From the NCBI RefSeq assembly GCF_013277415.1, contig NZ_VMMX01000008.1, positions 1-64,000 of the forward strand: 64,000 nucleotides of DNA, in the 5' to 3' direction. The position numbers and the translations under genes are program-made. The notes under the pieces were generated by a model. The model was not told the origin of the DNA, did not search any database, and saw nothing but the letters and a program-made list of their open reading frames with translations. Source of the stretch: Streptococcus sp. 68. GTDB taxonomy: Bacteria; Bacillota; Bacilli; Lactobacillales; Streptococcaceae. Of the stretch, positions 36,180 to 47,088 are shown one piece after another (position 1 is the stretch's first letter; every line of letters begins with the position of its first letter).

Positions 36180-36208
36180 TTGTTTTTTTGAAATTTTCAT
36201 GATATAAT
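36180..36208 (+). promoter_or_regulatory. Promoter of the tRNA-Tyr/tRNA-Gln pair
   Basis: TTGTTT (36180-36185), 17-nt spacer, TATAAT (36203-36208), 18 nt before the mature tRNA-Tyr 5' end. Confidence 0.65.
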
Positions 36209-36225
36209 AGTCCATGTTGATTGTA

Positions 36226-36306
36226 GGAGAGATAGCGAAGAGGCTAAACGCGGCGGACTGTAAATCCGCTCCTTCGGGTTCGGGGGTTCGAATCCCTCTC
36301 TCTCCA
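36226..36306 (+). tRNA. tRNA-Tyr (GTA)
   Basis: Acceptor stem GGAGAGA/TCTCTCC with discriminator A, a long variable arm (CTCCTTCGGG), T-loop GGTTCGAATCC and anticodon GTA in GGACTGTAAATCC. The 3' CCA is not encoded (ATTT follows). tRNA-Gln follows 9 nt later in the same transcript. Confidence 0.95.
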
Positions 36307-36315
36307 TTTCATCAA

Positions 36316-36387
36316 TGGGGTATAGCCAAGCGGTAAGGCAAGGGACTTTGACTCCCTCATGCGTTGGTTCGAATCCAGCTACCCCAG
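36316..36387 (+). tRNA. tRNA-Gln (TTG)
   Basis: Acceptor TGGGGTA/TACCCCA with discriminator G, anticodon TTG in GGACTTTGACTCC, T-loop GGTTCGAATCC; 72 nt. CCA is not encoded. A weak AAAATA/TATTTT hairpin with T-run lies at about 36416-36440 and may end the transcript. Confidence 0.95.
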
Positions 36388-36548
36388 TTCTTAGGTAATG
36401 ATCAAGATAAAAAGCAAAATATCTTAGGGTATTTTATTTTTATAATTGAAAGACGTGAACGATATAAACATGTCCTTGCGGGTGCTTAGGAAAAAAATTA
36501 TAAGTATGTCAAGTTTAAGAAAAACTTGATTGTTGGAGGATTTTTTAG
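36388..36548 (+). promoter_or_regulatory. rpsA leader region with hairpin next to the ribosome site
   Basis: No gene is seen here. TCAAGTTT-aagaa-AAACTTGA is a perfect 8-bp hairpin (36509-36529) ending six bases before the GGAGG of rpsA (36535-36539). A TCCT...AGGA pair lies at about 36473-36491. TATAAA near 36462 may be the -10 box. S1 protein represses its own translation in other bacteria, so this could be an autoregulatory leader. Confidence 0.45.
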
Positions 36549-37751
36549 ATGAACGAATTTGAAGATTTGCTAAATAGCGTTAGCCAAGTTGAGACTGGTG
36601 ATGTTGTTAGTGCTGAAGTATTGACAGTTGATGCGACTCAAGCTAACGTTGCAATCTCTGGAACTGGTGTTGAAGGTGTCTTGACTCTTCGCGAATTGAC
36701 AAACGATCGCGATGCAGATATCAATGACTTTGTTAAAGTAGGAGAAGTATTGGATGTTCTTGTACTTCGTCAAGTAGTTGGTAAAGATACTGATACAGTT
36801 ACATACCTTGTATCTAAAAAACGCCTTGAAGCTCGCAAAGCATGGGACAAACTTGTTGGTCGCGAAGAAGAAGTTGTTACTGTTAAAGGAACTCGTGCCG
36901 TTAAAGGTGGACTTTCAGTAGAATTTGAAGGTGTTCGTGGATTTATCCCAGCTTCAATGTTGGATACTCGTTTCGTACGTAACACTGAGCGTTTTGTAGG
37001 TCAAGAATTTGAGGCTAAAATCAAAGAAGTTGACGCTAAAGAAAACCGCTTCATCCTTTCACGTCGTGAAGTTGTTGAAGCAGCTACTGCAGCAGCACGC
37101 GCTGAAGTATTCGGTAAATTGGCTGTTGGTGATGTTGTAACTGGTAAAGTTGCACGTATCACAAGCTTCGGTGCTTTCATCGACCTTGGTGGTGTTGACG
37201 GATTGGTTCACTTGACTGAATTGTCACACGAACGTAACGTATCACCAAAATCAGTTGTAACTGTTGGTGAAGAAATTGAAGTGAAAATCCTTGATTTTAA
37301 CGAAGAAGAAGGACGCGTATCACTTTCACTTAAAGCAACAACACCTGGACCATGGGATGGCGTTGAGCAAAAATTGGCAAAAGGTGATGTAGTAGAAGGA
37401 ACAGTTAAACGTTTGACTGACTTCGGTGCATTTGTTGAAGTATTGCCAGGTATCGATGGACTTGTTCACGTATCACAAATTTCACACAAACGTATTGAAA
37501 ATCCTAAAGAAGCTCTTAAAGTTGGTCAAGAAGTTAAAGTTAAAGTTCTTGAAGTTAACGCAGATGCAGAGCGCGTATCACTTTCTATCAAAGCTCTTGA
37601 AGAGCGTCCAGCTCAAGAAGAAGGACAAAAAGAAGAAAAACGTGCTGCTCGTCCACGTCGTCCAAAACGTCAAGAAAAACGTGATTTTGAACTTCCAGAA
37701 ACACAAACAGGATTCTCAATGGCTGATTTGTTTGGTGATATCGAACTTTAA
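36549..37751 (+). CDS. rpsA: 30S ribosomal protein S1 (four S1 domains)
   Basis: A 400-residue RNA-binding protein with four S1/OB repeats. The third and fourth are clearest: GDVVTGKVARITSFGAFIDLGGVDGLVHLTEL and GDVVEGTVKRLTDFGAFVEVLPGIDGLVHVSQI as paired blocks. The C-terminus is basic, then acidic (ELPETQTGF). It helps mRNA reach the ribosome. The Firmicute form is shorter than the six-domain E. coli protein, so the length is expected. Codon choice is that of a highly expressed gene. GGAGG precedes the ATG, and a terminator follows. Confidence 0.95.
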   Translation: MNEFEDLLNSVSQVETGDVVSAEVLTVDATQANVAISGTGVEGVLTLRELTNDRDADINDFVKVGEVLDVLVLRQVVGKDTDTVTYLVSKKRLEARKAWDKLVGREEEVVTVKGTRAVKGGLSVEFEGVRGFIPASMLDTRFVRNTERFVGQEFEAKIKEVDAKENRFILSRREVVEAATAAARAEVFGKLAVGDVVTGKVARITSFGAFIDLGGVDGLVHLTELSHERNVSPKSVVTVGEEIEVKILDFNEEEGRVSLSLKATTPGPWDGVEQKLAKGDVVEGTVKRLTDFGAFVEVLPGIDGLVHVSQISHKRIENPKEALKVGQEVKVKVLEVNADAERVSLSIKALEERPAQEEGQKEEKRAARPRRPKRQEKRDFELPETQTGFSMADLFGDIEL

Positions 37752-37768
37752 TCAAATTGAAAATTCAC

Positions 37769-37802
37769 AAAATCCTTTGTTTACTAAACAAGGGATTTTT
37801 CT
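37769..37802 (+). terminator. Terminator of rpsA
   Basis: AAATCCTTTGTTT-act-AAACAAGGGATTT followed by TTC/TTTT. The stem contains one G-T pair. Confidence 0.85.
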
Positions 37803-37803
37803 T

Positions 37804-37831
37804 TTGTCTCTGCTCCTTTTTTTGATATAAT
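37804..37831 (+). promoter_or_regulatory. Promoter of fRMsr-dnaX, predicted leaderless
   Basis: TTGTCT (37804-37809), 16-nt spacer, extended -10 TGATATAAT ending at 37831. ATG 37838 follows by 7 nt and no ribosome site fits between. Confidence 0.6.
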
Positions 37832-37837
37832 AGTTCT

Positions 37838-38335
37838 ATGTTAAAATCAGAAAAACAATCACGTTATCAAATGTTGAATGAAGAATTGTCCTTCCTATTG
37901 GAAGGCGAAACCAATGTTTTGGCTAATCTTTCCAACGCCAGTGCTCTTCTAAAATCACGCTTTCCCAATACCGTATTTGCAGGTTTTTATTTGTTCGATG
38001 GAAAGGAATTGGTTTTAGGTCCCTTCCAAGGAGGTGTTTCCTGCATCCGTATTGCACTAGGAAAGGGTGTTTGTGGTGAGGCGGCTCACTTTCAGGAAAC
38101 AGTTCTGGTTGGTGATGTAAGGACCTATCCCAACTATATTTCTTGTGACAGTCTAGCTAAAAGTGAAATTGTGGTGCCGATGATAAAGAATAGCCAACTA
38201 CTTGGAGTTCTGGATTTGGATTCTTCAGAGATTGAGGATTACGATGCTATGGATCGAGATTATTTGGAACAATTTGTCGCGATTTTGCTTGAAAAGACGG
38301 AATGGGACTTTACAATGTTTGGGGAAAAATCTTAA
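37838..38335 (+). CDS. Free methionine-(R)-sulfoxide reductase (GAF domain)
   Basis: A 165-residue GAF-domain enzyme that reduces free methionine-R-sulfoxide. The three catalytic-site cysteines sit in [20 protein letters not shown] and [16 protein letters not shown], the full fRMsr signature; the C-terminal [14 protein letters not shown] is also typical. It protects free methionine from oxidation, fitting an H2O2-producing streptococcus. The promoter's -10 ends 7 nt before the ATG, so the mRNA may lack a leader. The stop overlaps dnaX ATG by one base, coupling an oxidative-repair gene to a replication gene. Confidence 0.9.
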   Translation: MLKSEKQSRYQMLNEELSFLLEGETNVLANLSNASALLKSRFPNTVFAGFYLFDGKELVLGPFQGGVSCIRIALGKGVCGEAAHFQETVLVGDVRTYPNYISCDSLAKSEIVVPMIKNSQLLGVLDLDSSEIEDYDAMDRDYLEQFVAILLEKTEWDFTMFGEKS

Positions 38336-39990
38336 TGTATCAAGCACTTTATCGAAAATATAGAAGTCAAAACTTCTCCCAGTTGGTTGGTCAAGAAGTT
38401 GTGGCTAAGACTCTTAAACAAGCAGTAGAACAAGAGAAAATAAGTCATGCCTATCTTTTTTCTGGTCCTCGTGGAACAGGAAAAACAAGTGTTGCTAAAA
38501 TCTTTGCCAAGGCTATGAACTGTCCCAATCAAGTGGGTGGTGAACCTTGTAATAACTGCTATATTTGTCAGGCAGTGACGGACGGTAGTTTAGAAGATGT
38601 TATCGAAATGGATGCGGCCTCTAATAATGGGGTGGATGAAATCCGTGAAATTCGTGATAAATCTACCTATGCCCCTAGCCTTGCTCGTTATAAGGTTTAT
38701 ATCATAGATGAGGTTCACATGCTGTCTACAGGGGCTTTTAATGCCCTCCTAAAGACGCTGGAAGAGCCAACACAGAATGTAGTCTTTATTTTGGCCACTA
38801 CTGAATTGCACAAGATTCCTGCGACTATTCTATCCCGTGTGCAACGTTTTGAATTTAAATCAATTAAGACACAGGATATTAAGGAACATATCCACTATAT
38901 CTTAGAAAAAGAAAATATTAGTTCTGAACCAGAGGCTGTGGAAATCATTGCCAGACGGGCTGAAGGTGGAATGCGGGACGCCTTGTCTATTTTGGATCAA
39001 GCCCTGAGTTTGACACAGGGAAATGAATTGACGACTGCCATCTCTGAAGAAATTACTGGCACCATTAGCCTATCAGCCTTGGATGATTATGTGGTTGCCT
39101 TGTCTCAACAGGATGTTACCAAGGCCTTGTCTTGCTTAAATCTTCTTTTTGACAATGGCAAGAGCATGACCCGTTTTGTGACCGACCTTTTGCACTATTT
39201 AAGAGACTTGTTAATTGTTCAAACAGGTGGAGAAAACACTCATCATAGTCCAGTCTTTGTAGAAAATTTGGCACTTCCTCAAGAAAATCTGTTTGAAATG
39301 ATTCGCTTAGCGACAGTGAGTTTAGCAGATATTAAGTCTAGTTTGCAGCCCAAGATTTATGCTGAAATGATGACCATTCGTTTAGCGGAAATTAAGCCTG
39401 AACTAGCTCTATCAGGGGCAGTTGAACATGAAATTGCTACGCTGAGACAAGAAGTCGCGCGTCTCAAACAAGAACTCGCCAATGTGGGAACTGTGCCTAA
39501 GCCAACCAATCCAGCTCTTAGTCGCCCAGCAACAGGCAAGACAGTCTATCGTGTGGATCGCAATAAGGTTCAATCTATCTTACAAGAGGCCGTTGAAAAT
39601 CCTGATTTAGCACGTCAAAATCTGATTCGCTTGCAGAATGCCTGGGGAGAGGTAATTGAAAGTCTTGGAGGCCCTGATAAGGCTCTGCTAGTTGGTTCTC
39701 AACCGGTTGCAGCCAATGAACACCATGCTATTCTTGCTTTTGAATCTAACTTCAATGCTGGTCAAACCATGAAACGAGACAATCTCAACACCATGTTTGG
39801 CAATATCCTCAGTCAGGCAGCAGGTTTTTCACCCGAAATTTTGGCCATTTCCATGGAGGAATGGAAAGAAGTTCGCGCAGCCTTTTCAGCCAAAACCAAA
39901 TCTTCTCAAACTGAAAAAGAAGCAGAAGAAAGCCTGATTCCAGAAGGATTTGAATTTTTGGTTGATAAAGTGAAGGTAGAGGAAGACTAA
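38335..39990 (+). CDS. dnaX: DNA polymerase III subunits gamma/tau
   Basis: Clamp-loader ATPase of the replisome. Starting at 38335 ([20 protein letters not shown]) it has 551 residues: Walker A GPRGTGKT (about 44-51), zinc finger CPNQVGGEPCNNCYIC, Walker B VYIIDEVHML, and the SRC arginine-finger motif ILSRVQRFEF. Domain III and a tau-like C-terminal region follow. An earlier in-frame ATG at 38302 lies inside the fRMsr gene without a ribosome site. No slippery heptamer giving a shorter gamma product was recognised. Confidence 0.95.
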   Translation: MYQALYRKYRSQNFSQLVGQEVVAKTLKQAVEQEKISHAYLFSGPRGTGKTSVAKIFAKAMNCPNQVGGEPCNNCYICQAVTDGSLEDVIEMDAASNNGVDEIREIRDKSTYAPSLARYKVYIIDEVHMLSTGAFNALLKTLEEPTQNVVFILATTELHKIPATILSRVQRFEFKSIKTQDIKEHIHYILEKENISSEPEAVEIIARRAEGGMRDALSILDQALSLTQGNELTTAISEEITGTISLSALDDYVVALSQQDVTKALSCLNLLFDNGKSMTRFVTDLLHYLRDLLIVQTGGENTHHSPVFVENLALPQENLFEMIRLATVSLADIKSSLQPKIYAEMMTIRLAEIKPELALSGAVEHEIATLRQEVARLKQELANVGTVPKPTNPALSRPATGKTVYRVDRNKVQSILQEAVENPDLARQNLIRLQNAWGEVIESLGGPDKALLVGSQPVAANEHHAILAFESNFNAGQTMKRDNLNTMFGNILSQAAGFSPEILAISMEEWKEVRAAFSAKTKSSQTEKEAEESLIPEGFEFLVDKVKVEED

Positions 39991-40002
39991 AGAAAGAATT
40001 CA

Positions 40003-40011
40003 TGATACAAT
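40003..40011 (+). promoter_or_regulatory. Extended -10 promoter, predicted leaderless start
   Basis: TGATACAAT ends at 40011, 7 nt before ATG 40018, with no ribosome site between. Confidence 0.5.
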
Positions 40012-40017
40012 AAGTTT

Positions 40018-40212
40018 ATGAATAAACAACAATTTATTATTATGGCGCTGTTTACAGCTGCTGAGACCTATTTTTTCAATGAAGCCTGGATGACTGGCCG
40101 CTATATTATGGCAGCCTTTTGGGCAATTTTACTCTTCAGAAATTTTCGTGTCAGTTATGTGATGGGCAAAATCGTTGATGTCATCGATCAGCATTTTAAT
40201 AGGAAAGACTAG
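40018..40212 (+). CDS. DUF3272-like small membrane protein
   Basis: A 64-residue protein (MNKQQFIIMALFTAAETYFF...) with two hydrophobic segments (about 6-22 and 29-42) and a charged C-terminus. It resembles the streptococcal DUF3272 family, of unknown function. It has its own -10 box, apparently without leader, and a strong terminator after it, so it is independent of dnaX and the suf operon. Confidence 0.7.
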   Translation: MNKQQFIIMALFTAAETYFFNEAWMTGRYIMAAFWAILLFRNFRVSYVMGKIVDVIDQHFNRKD

Positions 40213-40233
40213 CCCTCAGCTTCCAGACAAAAT

Positions 40234-40257
40234 CAAAGCCTTTTAGGCTTTTTTTTG
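40234..40257 (+). terminator. Terminator after the DUF3272-like gene
   Basis: AAAGCC-ttttA-GGCTTT followed by six Ts. The suf promoter region, with TATACT (40259-40264) and palindrome CTATAAA/TTTATAG (40263-40282), begins directly after. Confidence 0.85.
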
Positions 40258-40361
40258 TTATACTATAAAAGTATATTTATAGACCTTTTACTCTATTTCT
40301 GGGGAAATCAGACGTTTTTCTAGTAAGTACTGTAAAGGCCTTGAAAAAGAAAGGAACTATC

Positions 40362-41132
40362 ATGTCAGTATTAGAGATCAAAGATCTTCACGTTGAGATT
40401 GAAGGAAAAGAAATTTTAAAAGGGGTTGACCTGACCCTGAAAACAGGAGAAATTGCCGCTATCATGGGACCAAATGGTACTGGTAAATCGACTCTTTCTG
40501 CAGCTATCATGGGAAATCCAAACTATGAAGTGACCAAAGGTGAGGTCTTGTTTGATGGCGTAAACATCCTTGAGTTGGAAGTGGATGAGCGTGCGCGTAT
40601 GGGACTTTTCCTTGCTATGCAATACCCATCAGAAATTCCTGGAATTACCAATGCTGAGTTTCTTCGTGCAGCAATGAATGCTGGTAAAGAAGATGATGAA
40701 AAGATTTCAGTTCGTGAGTTTATCACTAAGTTGGACGAGAAAATGGAATTGCTCAACATGAAAGAAGAAATGGCAGAGCGTTACCTCAACGAAGGTTTCT
40801 CTGGTGGTGAGAAAAAACGTAATGAAATTCTTCAACTCTTGATGTTGGAACCAACTTTTGCTCTTTTGGATGAGATTGACTCTGGTCTTGATATTGACGC
40901 TCTTAAAGTTGTTTCTAAAGGTGTCAATGCCATGCGTGGTGAAGGTTTTGGTGCTATGATCATCACTCACTACCAACGTCTTTTGAACTATATCACACCA
41001 GACGTGGTACACGTGATGATGGAAGGTCGTGTTGTCCTTTCTGGTGGTCCAGAATTGGCTGCGCGTTTGGAACGTGAAGGATACGCAAAACTAGCTGAAG
41101 AACTTGGCTACGACTACAAGGAAGAATTGTAA
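40362..41132 (+). CDS. sufC: Fe-S cluster assembly ATPase SufC
   Basis: A 256-residue ABC-type ATPase of the SufBCD scaffold that builds Fe-S clusters in the cytoplasm. Walker A GPNGTGKS, the SufC-specific signature FSGGEKKRNEILQ and Walker B LLDEIDSGLDIDAL are intact. The start at 40362 (MSVLEIKDLHVEI) follows AAAGGAAC; the upstream TTG at 40341 is not needed. It is the first gene of sufC-sufD-sufS-sufU-sufB, a complete Firmicute SUF operon and the only Fe-S system visible here. Confidence 0.96.
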   Translation: MSVLEIKDLHVEIEGKEILKGVDLTLKTGEIAAIMGPNGTGKSTLSAAIMGNPNYEVTKGEVLFDGVNILELEVDERARMGLFLAMQYPSEIPGITNAEFLRAAMNAGKEDDEKISVREFITKLDEKMELLNMKEEMAERYLNEGFSGGEKKRNEILQLLMLEPTFALLDEIDSGLDIDALKVVSKGVNAMRGEGFGAMIITHYQRLLNYITPDVVHVMMEGRVVLSGGPELAARLEREGYAKLAEELGYDYKEEL

Positions 41133-41159
41133 TTCCCTCGTATCTTTTAGGAGAAGTAA

Positions 41160-42422
41160 ATGACTAAAGAAAATATTAAACTTTTTTCAGAAATGCACGC
41201 TGAACCAAGCTGGTTGGCTGACCTCCGTCAAAAAGCTTTTGATAAGATTGAGAGCCTAGAATTACCAGTTATTGAGCGTGTCAAATTCCACCGTTGGAAT
41301 CTGGGGGATGGGACGATTACAGAAAGCGAGCCATCAGCAAATGTTCCAGATTTCACTGCACTAGATAACCACTTGAAGTTGGTGCAAGTAGGAACGCAAA
41401 CTGTTTTTGAGCAAATTCCAGTTGAGTTGGCTGAACAGGGTATCATCTTTACAGACTTCCACTCAGCTTTAGAAGAAATTCCAGAGCTTATTGAGGAATT
41501 CTTCATGTCATCTGTCAAGTATGACGATGACAAGTTGGCAGCCTACCATACAGCTTATTTCAATAGTGGTGCTGTTCTCTACATTCCTGATAATGTTGAG
41601 ATTAAAGAACCAATCGAGGGTATTTTCTACCAAGATAGCGATAGCGATGTGCCGTTTAACAAGCATATTATGATTATCGCTGGTAAAAATTCTAAGATTA
41701 GTTATCTGGAGCGTTTAGAGTCACGCGGTGAAGGAAGTGCCGAAGCAACTGCCAATATCACAGTAGAAGTAATTGCACGTTCTGGTGCTCAAGTGAAGTT
41801 TGCTGCGATTGACCGTCTAGGTGAGAATGTCACAGCTTATATTAGCCGTCGTGGTAAATTAGGAAACGATGCAAGTATTGACTGGGCAATCGGTGTCATG
41901 AACGAAGGAAACGTCGTTGCGGATTTTGATAGTGACTTGATTGGTAATGGTAGCCATGCCGACCTTAAAGTGGTAGCTCTTTCAAGTGGCCGTCAGGTTC
42001 AAGGGATTGATACGCGAGTGACTAACTATGGTTGCAACTCAATCGGAAATATCCTACAACATGGAGTTATTCTTGAAAAAGCAACCTTAACCTTCAATGG
42101 TATTGGCCACATTATCAAGGGTGCCAAGGGAGCAGATGCGCAACAAGAGAGCCGTGTTCTCATGCTTTCAGACCAGGCTCGTTCAGATGCTAACCCAATT
42201 CTTTTGATTGACGAAAATGACGTTACTGCAGGTCACGCGGCTTCTATCGGTCAAGTGGATCCAGAAGATATGTACTACCTCATGAGCCGTGGCTTGGATA
42301 AGGCAACTGCAGAACGTTTGGTTGTCCGTGGTTTCCTTGGCTCCGTTATCGTTGAGATTCCAGTCAAGGAAGTTCGTGATGAAATGATTGCGACTATCGA
42401 AGAAAAATTGTCAAAACGCTAA
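41160..42422 (+). CDS. sufD: Fe-S cluster assembly protein SufD
   Basis: A 420-residue scaffold subunit that pairs with SufB and SufC. It has the beta-helix core typical of SufB/SufD, with VQGIDTRVTNYGCNSIGNILQHGVILE, ending [43 protein letters not shown] precedes ATG 41160, 27 nt after sufC; sufS follows 10 nt after its stop. Confidence 0.95.
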   Translation: MTKENIKLFSEMHAEPSWLADLRQKAFDKIESLELPVIERVKFHRWNLGDGTITESEPSANVPDFTALDNHLKLVQVGTQTVFEQIPVELAEQGIIFTDFHSALEEIPELIEEFFMSSVKYDDDKLAAYHTAYFNSGAVLYIPDNVEIKEPIEGIFYQDSDSDVPFNKHIMIIAGKNSKISYLERLESRGEGSAEATANITVEVIARSGAQVKFAAIDRLGENVTAYISRRGKLGNDASIDWAIGVMNEGNVVADFDSDLIGNGSHADLKVVALSSGRQVQGIDTRVTNYGCNSIGNILQHGVILEKATLTFNGIGHIIKGAKGADAQQESRVLMLSDQARSDANPILLIDENDVTAGHAASIGQVDPEDMYYLMSRGLDKATAERLVVRGFLGSVIVEIPVKEVRDEMIATIEEKLSKR

Positions 42423-42429
42423 GGGGTAG

Positions 42430-44086
<1,657 letters not shown>

Positions 44087-44143
44087 GACAAGTTTCTTTT
44101 GTCTTATGAATCAGTAGAAATGAAGAATGAAAGAAAGGATATT

Positions 44144-45556
44144 ATGGCTGAAGAAAGAGTAGAACCAAAACCAATTGATCTTGGTGAATATAAATTTGGT
44201 TTCCATGATGATGTAGAGCCTGTCCTATCGACAGGAAAAGGATTGAACGAAGATGTCATTCGTGAACTATCAGCTGCCAAGGGAGAACCTGAGTGGATGT
44301 TAGAATTCCGTTTGAAGTCTTATGAAACCTTCAAAAAAATGCCCATGCAAACTTGGGGAGCAGACTTATCAGAGATTGATTTTGATGACTTGATTTATTA
44401 CCAAAAACCATCTGATAAACCAGCTCGTTCTTGGGATGATGTGCCTGAAAAAATTAAAGAAACCTTTGAACGTATTGGGATTCCAGAAGCTGAGCGTGCT
44501 TATCTAGCTGGTGCCTCTGCCCAGTACGAGTCAGAAGTGGTTTACCACAACATGAAGGAAGAATTTGAGAAGTTAGGTATCATCTTTACAGATACGGATT
44601 CTGCCCTCAAGGAATACCCAGACTTGTTTAAACAATACTTCGCTAAGTTGGTACCGCCGACAGATAACAAGTTGGCTGCCCTTAACTCAGCAGTATGGTC
44701 AGGTGGAACCTTTATCTACGTACCAAAAGGTGTCAAGGTAGATATTCCACTTCAAACCTACTTCCGTATCAACAATGAAAATACTGGTCAGTTTGAACGT
44801 ACTCTGATTATCGTTGATGAGGGAGCAAGTGTCCACTACGTAGAGGGCTGTACAGCGCCAACTTATTCAAGCAACAGCTTGCATGCTGCCATCGTAGAAA
44901 TTTTTGCCTTGGATGGTGCTTATATGCGTTATACAACCATCCAAAACTGGTCTGATAACGTCTATAACTTGGTAACCAAACGTGCTAAAGCTCAAAAGGA
45001 TGCTACTGTTGAGTGGATTGATGGTAACTTGGGTGCTAAAACAACCATGAAATATCCATCTGTTTACCTTGATGGAGAAGGGGCGCGTGGTACCATGCTT
45101 TCGATTGCCTTTGCCAATGCTGGGCAACACCAAGATACGGGTGCTAAGATGATCCACAATGCTCCACATACTAGCTCGTCTATTGTGTCTAAATCCATCG
45201 CTAAAGGCGGAGGAAAGGTTGACTACCGTGGACAGGTAACCTTTAACAAAAACTCTAAGAAGTCTGTTTCTCACATCGAGTGTGATACCATTATCATGGA
45301 TGACTTGTCAGCATCAGATACCATTCCGTTTAATGAAATTCACAACTCGCAAGTAGCTTTGGAACACGAAGCTAAGGTATCTAAGATTTCTGAAGAACAA
45401 CTCTATTATCTCATGAGCCGTGGATTGTCAGAATCTGAGGCAACTGAGATGATTGTCATGGGATTTGTAGAACCCTTTACAAAAGAACTTCCAATGGAAT
45501 ACGCCGTTGAGCTGAACCGTTTGATTAGCTATGAGATGGAAGGATCAGTTGGGTAA
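44144..45556 (+). CDS. sufB: Fe-S cluster assembly protein SufB
   Basis: A 470-residue scaffold subunit on which the Fe-S cluster is formed. Conserved blocks include [65 protein letters not shown] and [19 protein letters not shown]. The start at 44144 ([14 protein letters not shown]) follows AAAGGA; an upstream ATG at 44099 has no ribosome site. It is last in the operon; a BOX repeat follows within 12 bp, and no earlier terminator is seen. Confidence 0.96.
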   Translation: MAEERVEPKPIDLGEYKFGFHDDVEPVLSTGKGLNEDVIRELSAAKGEPEWMLEFRLKSYETFKKMPMQTWGADLSEIDFDDLIYYQKPSDKPARSWDDVPEKIKETFERIGIPEAERAYLAGASAQYESEVVYHNMKEEFEKLGIIFTDTDSALKEYPDLFKQYFAKLVPPTDNKLAALNSAVWSGGTFIYVPKGVKVDIPLQTYFRINNENTGQFERTLIIVDEGASVHYVEGCTAPTYSSNSLHAAIVEIFALDGAYMRYTTIQNWSDNVYNLVTKRAKAQKDATVEWIDGNLGAKTTMKYPSVYLDGEGARGTMLSIAFANAGQHQDTGAKMIHNAPHTSSSIVSKSIAKGGGKVDYRGQVTFNKNSKKSVSHIECDTIIMDDLSASDTIPFNEIHNSQVALEHEAKVSKISEEQLYYLMSRGLSESEATEMIVMGFVEPFTKELPMEYAVELNRLISYEMEGSVG

Positions 45557-45567
45557 AATTTGATTTT

Positions 45568-45672
45568 ATACTCTTCGAAAATCTCTTCAAACCACGTCAG
45601 CTTCGCCTTGCCGTACTCAAGTACTGTCTGCGGCTAGCTTCCTAGTTTGCTTTTTGATTTTCATTGAGTATT
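45568..45672 (+). repeat. BOX element (boxA-boxC, no boxB)
   Basis: It begins ATACTCTTCGAAAATCTCTT and runs through the boxA core (CCACGTCAGCTTCGCCTTGCC) into a boxC end with CTGCGGCTAGCTTCCTAG and TTTTCATTGAGTAT. The termini ATACTC/GAGTAT are inverted. It lies between convergent sufB and dacA, in a place where insertion is harmless. Confidence 0.88.
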
Positions 45673-45713
45673 AGATTTACCCAAAATCAAGGACTTTGAA
45701 GATGAACTTGTAA

Positions 45714-45747
45714 GAAAAAATCGCGATTTTAAACCGCGATTTTTTTA
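45714..45747. terminator. Bidirectional terminator between sufB/BOX and dacA
   Basis: AAAAAATCGCG-attttaaac-CGCGATTTTTTT. The A-run and T-run allow use on both strands. It overlaps the dacA stop codon. Confidence 0.85.
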
Positions 45748-46986
45748 TAATTTCTCATTAACAAATCGGATAAACTGATTCCACCAAACTTTTAAGAAGA
45801 AGGCTTTTTCAATTTTCTTGTCTGCAACCATTTCGAAACTAGGGCGCTCTGTGGTGATGTAACCTTGACCAATCAAGTCCTTGTCTTCATAAGTCAAATG
45901 GCCAACCACTGTTCCAGCTTCAAGTGGTGCTGGGATTGCTTTGGAATCAGGTGTGAATTGAACAGATTGGGAAGATTGATTCCCAACACGTTCAATTAGA
46001 TAGATATCCTCTGGAGCCACTGCAGTGACCGTATCTTCTTTTCCATCTTGTACAGGTGCTTTGCTATCTTGATAGGCATCGCCTTGCTGAACGATTTTGC
46101 GAAGTGTAAATGTAGAAGAAATATAATCCATTAGGGAAGATGTAGCTGTAAATCGAGCGTAAGGATTATTATCTTGATGGTCTGCATTTAAAACAACTGT
46201 GATGACTCTCATGCCTTTTTCGACAGTAGTACCAACAAAAGACTCTCCAGCCTTATCTGTTGTTCCTGTTTTCAGTCCATCAAAACCACCACGGTAAGCA
46301 GGCATACCTTCTAACATGTAGTTGGTTGAAGTGATTGTTATCCCATCAAAAGTAGAAGAAGGTTTTTTGGTGATTTCCAAAACTTGTGGGTACTTTTTGA
46401 TGAGGTTGCGGGCAACGATGGCAACATCATAAGCACTGAGCTTATTTTCATCATCTTTATTAGATCCTGGGTAAATATTATCTCCTAGAGTCTCGTTGTT
46501 AAGACCAGTTGTATTGACAACCGTGGCATCTTTGATTCCCCATTCCAAGAGTTTTGCTCGCATCATATCAACGAAGTTTTTTTCAGAGCCAGCAATTTTC
46601 TCAGCTAGGGCAATAGCGGCGCTGTTGGCACTAGATACTAGGGTTGCTTCAAGCAGTTGTTCGACGGTATAATTACGAGCCTCCATAGGAACGTTACTGG
46701 CTTCAGAATTTGTCGTCAATTGATAAGGATAATCAGAAATATCTACTGGGGTGGAGAGTGTGATACTTCCATTTTCTAGAGCCTCATAGACAAGATAAAC
46801 TGTAAGTAGTTTTGTAATAGAAGCAATTTCGACAGGTTGGGTTGCATCTTTCTCATAGAGAATTTTACCAGTATTTGCCTCAACAGCAATGGCATGTTTT
46901 GCAGCAATATTAAAATCTTGAGCAGCAACAGTAGAAGCGCCTCCTAAAAGGGAGACAGTTAATAAAGTTAAACATATTTTTTTCAT
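45745..46986 (-). CDS. dacA: D-alanyl-D-alanine carboxypeptidase (PBP3)
   Basis: A low-molecular-weight penicillin-binding protein that trims the terminal D-Ala from peptidoglycan stem peptides and so limits cross-linking. It has 413 residues and a signal peptide (MKKICLTLLTVSLLGGASTV, cut before AQDFN). The three catalytic motifs are SITK (Ser56, Lys59), SAN (about 119-121) and KTG (about 239-241). A beta-rich C-terminal domain ends in an amphipathic helix (FLKVWWNQFIRFVNEKL) that anchors it to the membrane. Its -10 TGATAGAAT ends about 10 nt before the ATG with no ribosome site, so the leader is nearly absent. Confidence 0.96.
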   Translation of the reverse strand: MKKICLTLLTVSLLGGASTVAAQDFNIAAKHAIAVEANTGKILYEKDATQPVEIASITKLLTVYLVYEALENGSITLSTPVDISDYPYQLTTNSEASNVPMEARNYTVEQLLEATLVSSANSAAIALAEKIAGSEKNFVDMMRAKLLEWGIKDATVVNTTGLNNETLGDNIYPGSNKDDENKLSAYDVAIVARNLIKKYPQVLEITKKPSSTFDGITITSTNYMLEGMPAYRGGFDGLKTGTTDKAGESFVGTTVEKGMRVITVVLNADHQDNNPYARFTATSSLMDYISSTFTLRKIVQQGDAYQDSKAPVQDGKEDTVTAVAPEDIYLIERVGNQSSQSVQFTPDSKAIPAPLEAGTVVGHLTYEDKDLIGQGYITTERPSFEMVADKKIEKAFFLKVWWNQFIRFVNEKL

Positions 46987-47088
46987 AGTAGTTTTATTCT
47001 ATCATAAAGAAAAAAAATATTCTTGCTTTAATAATTCATCCGTTAAGCTTTTTGAAAATATGGTAAAATAGAGTGAGGGAGGTAACTC

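Noticed and set aside
38335..39990. Programmed frameshift in dnaX making a short gamma subunit
   Set aside because: No A-AAA-AAG type slippery site with a following hairpin was recognised, and the frame is uninterrupted.
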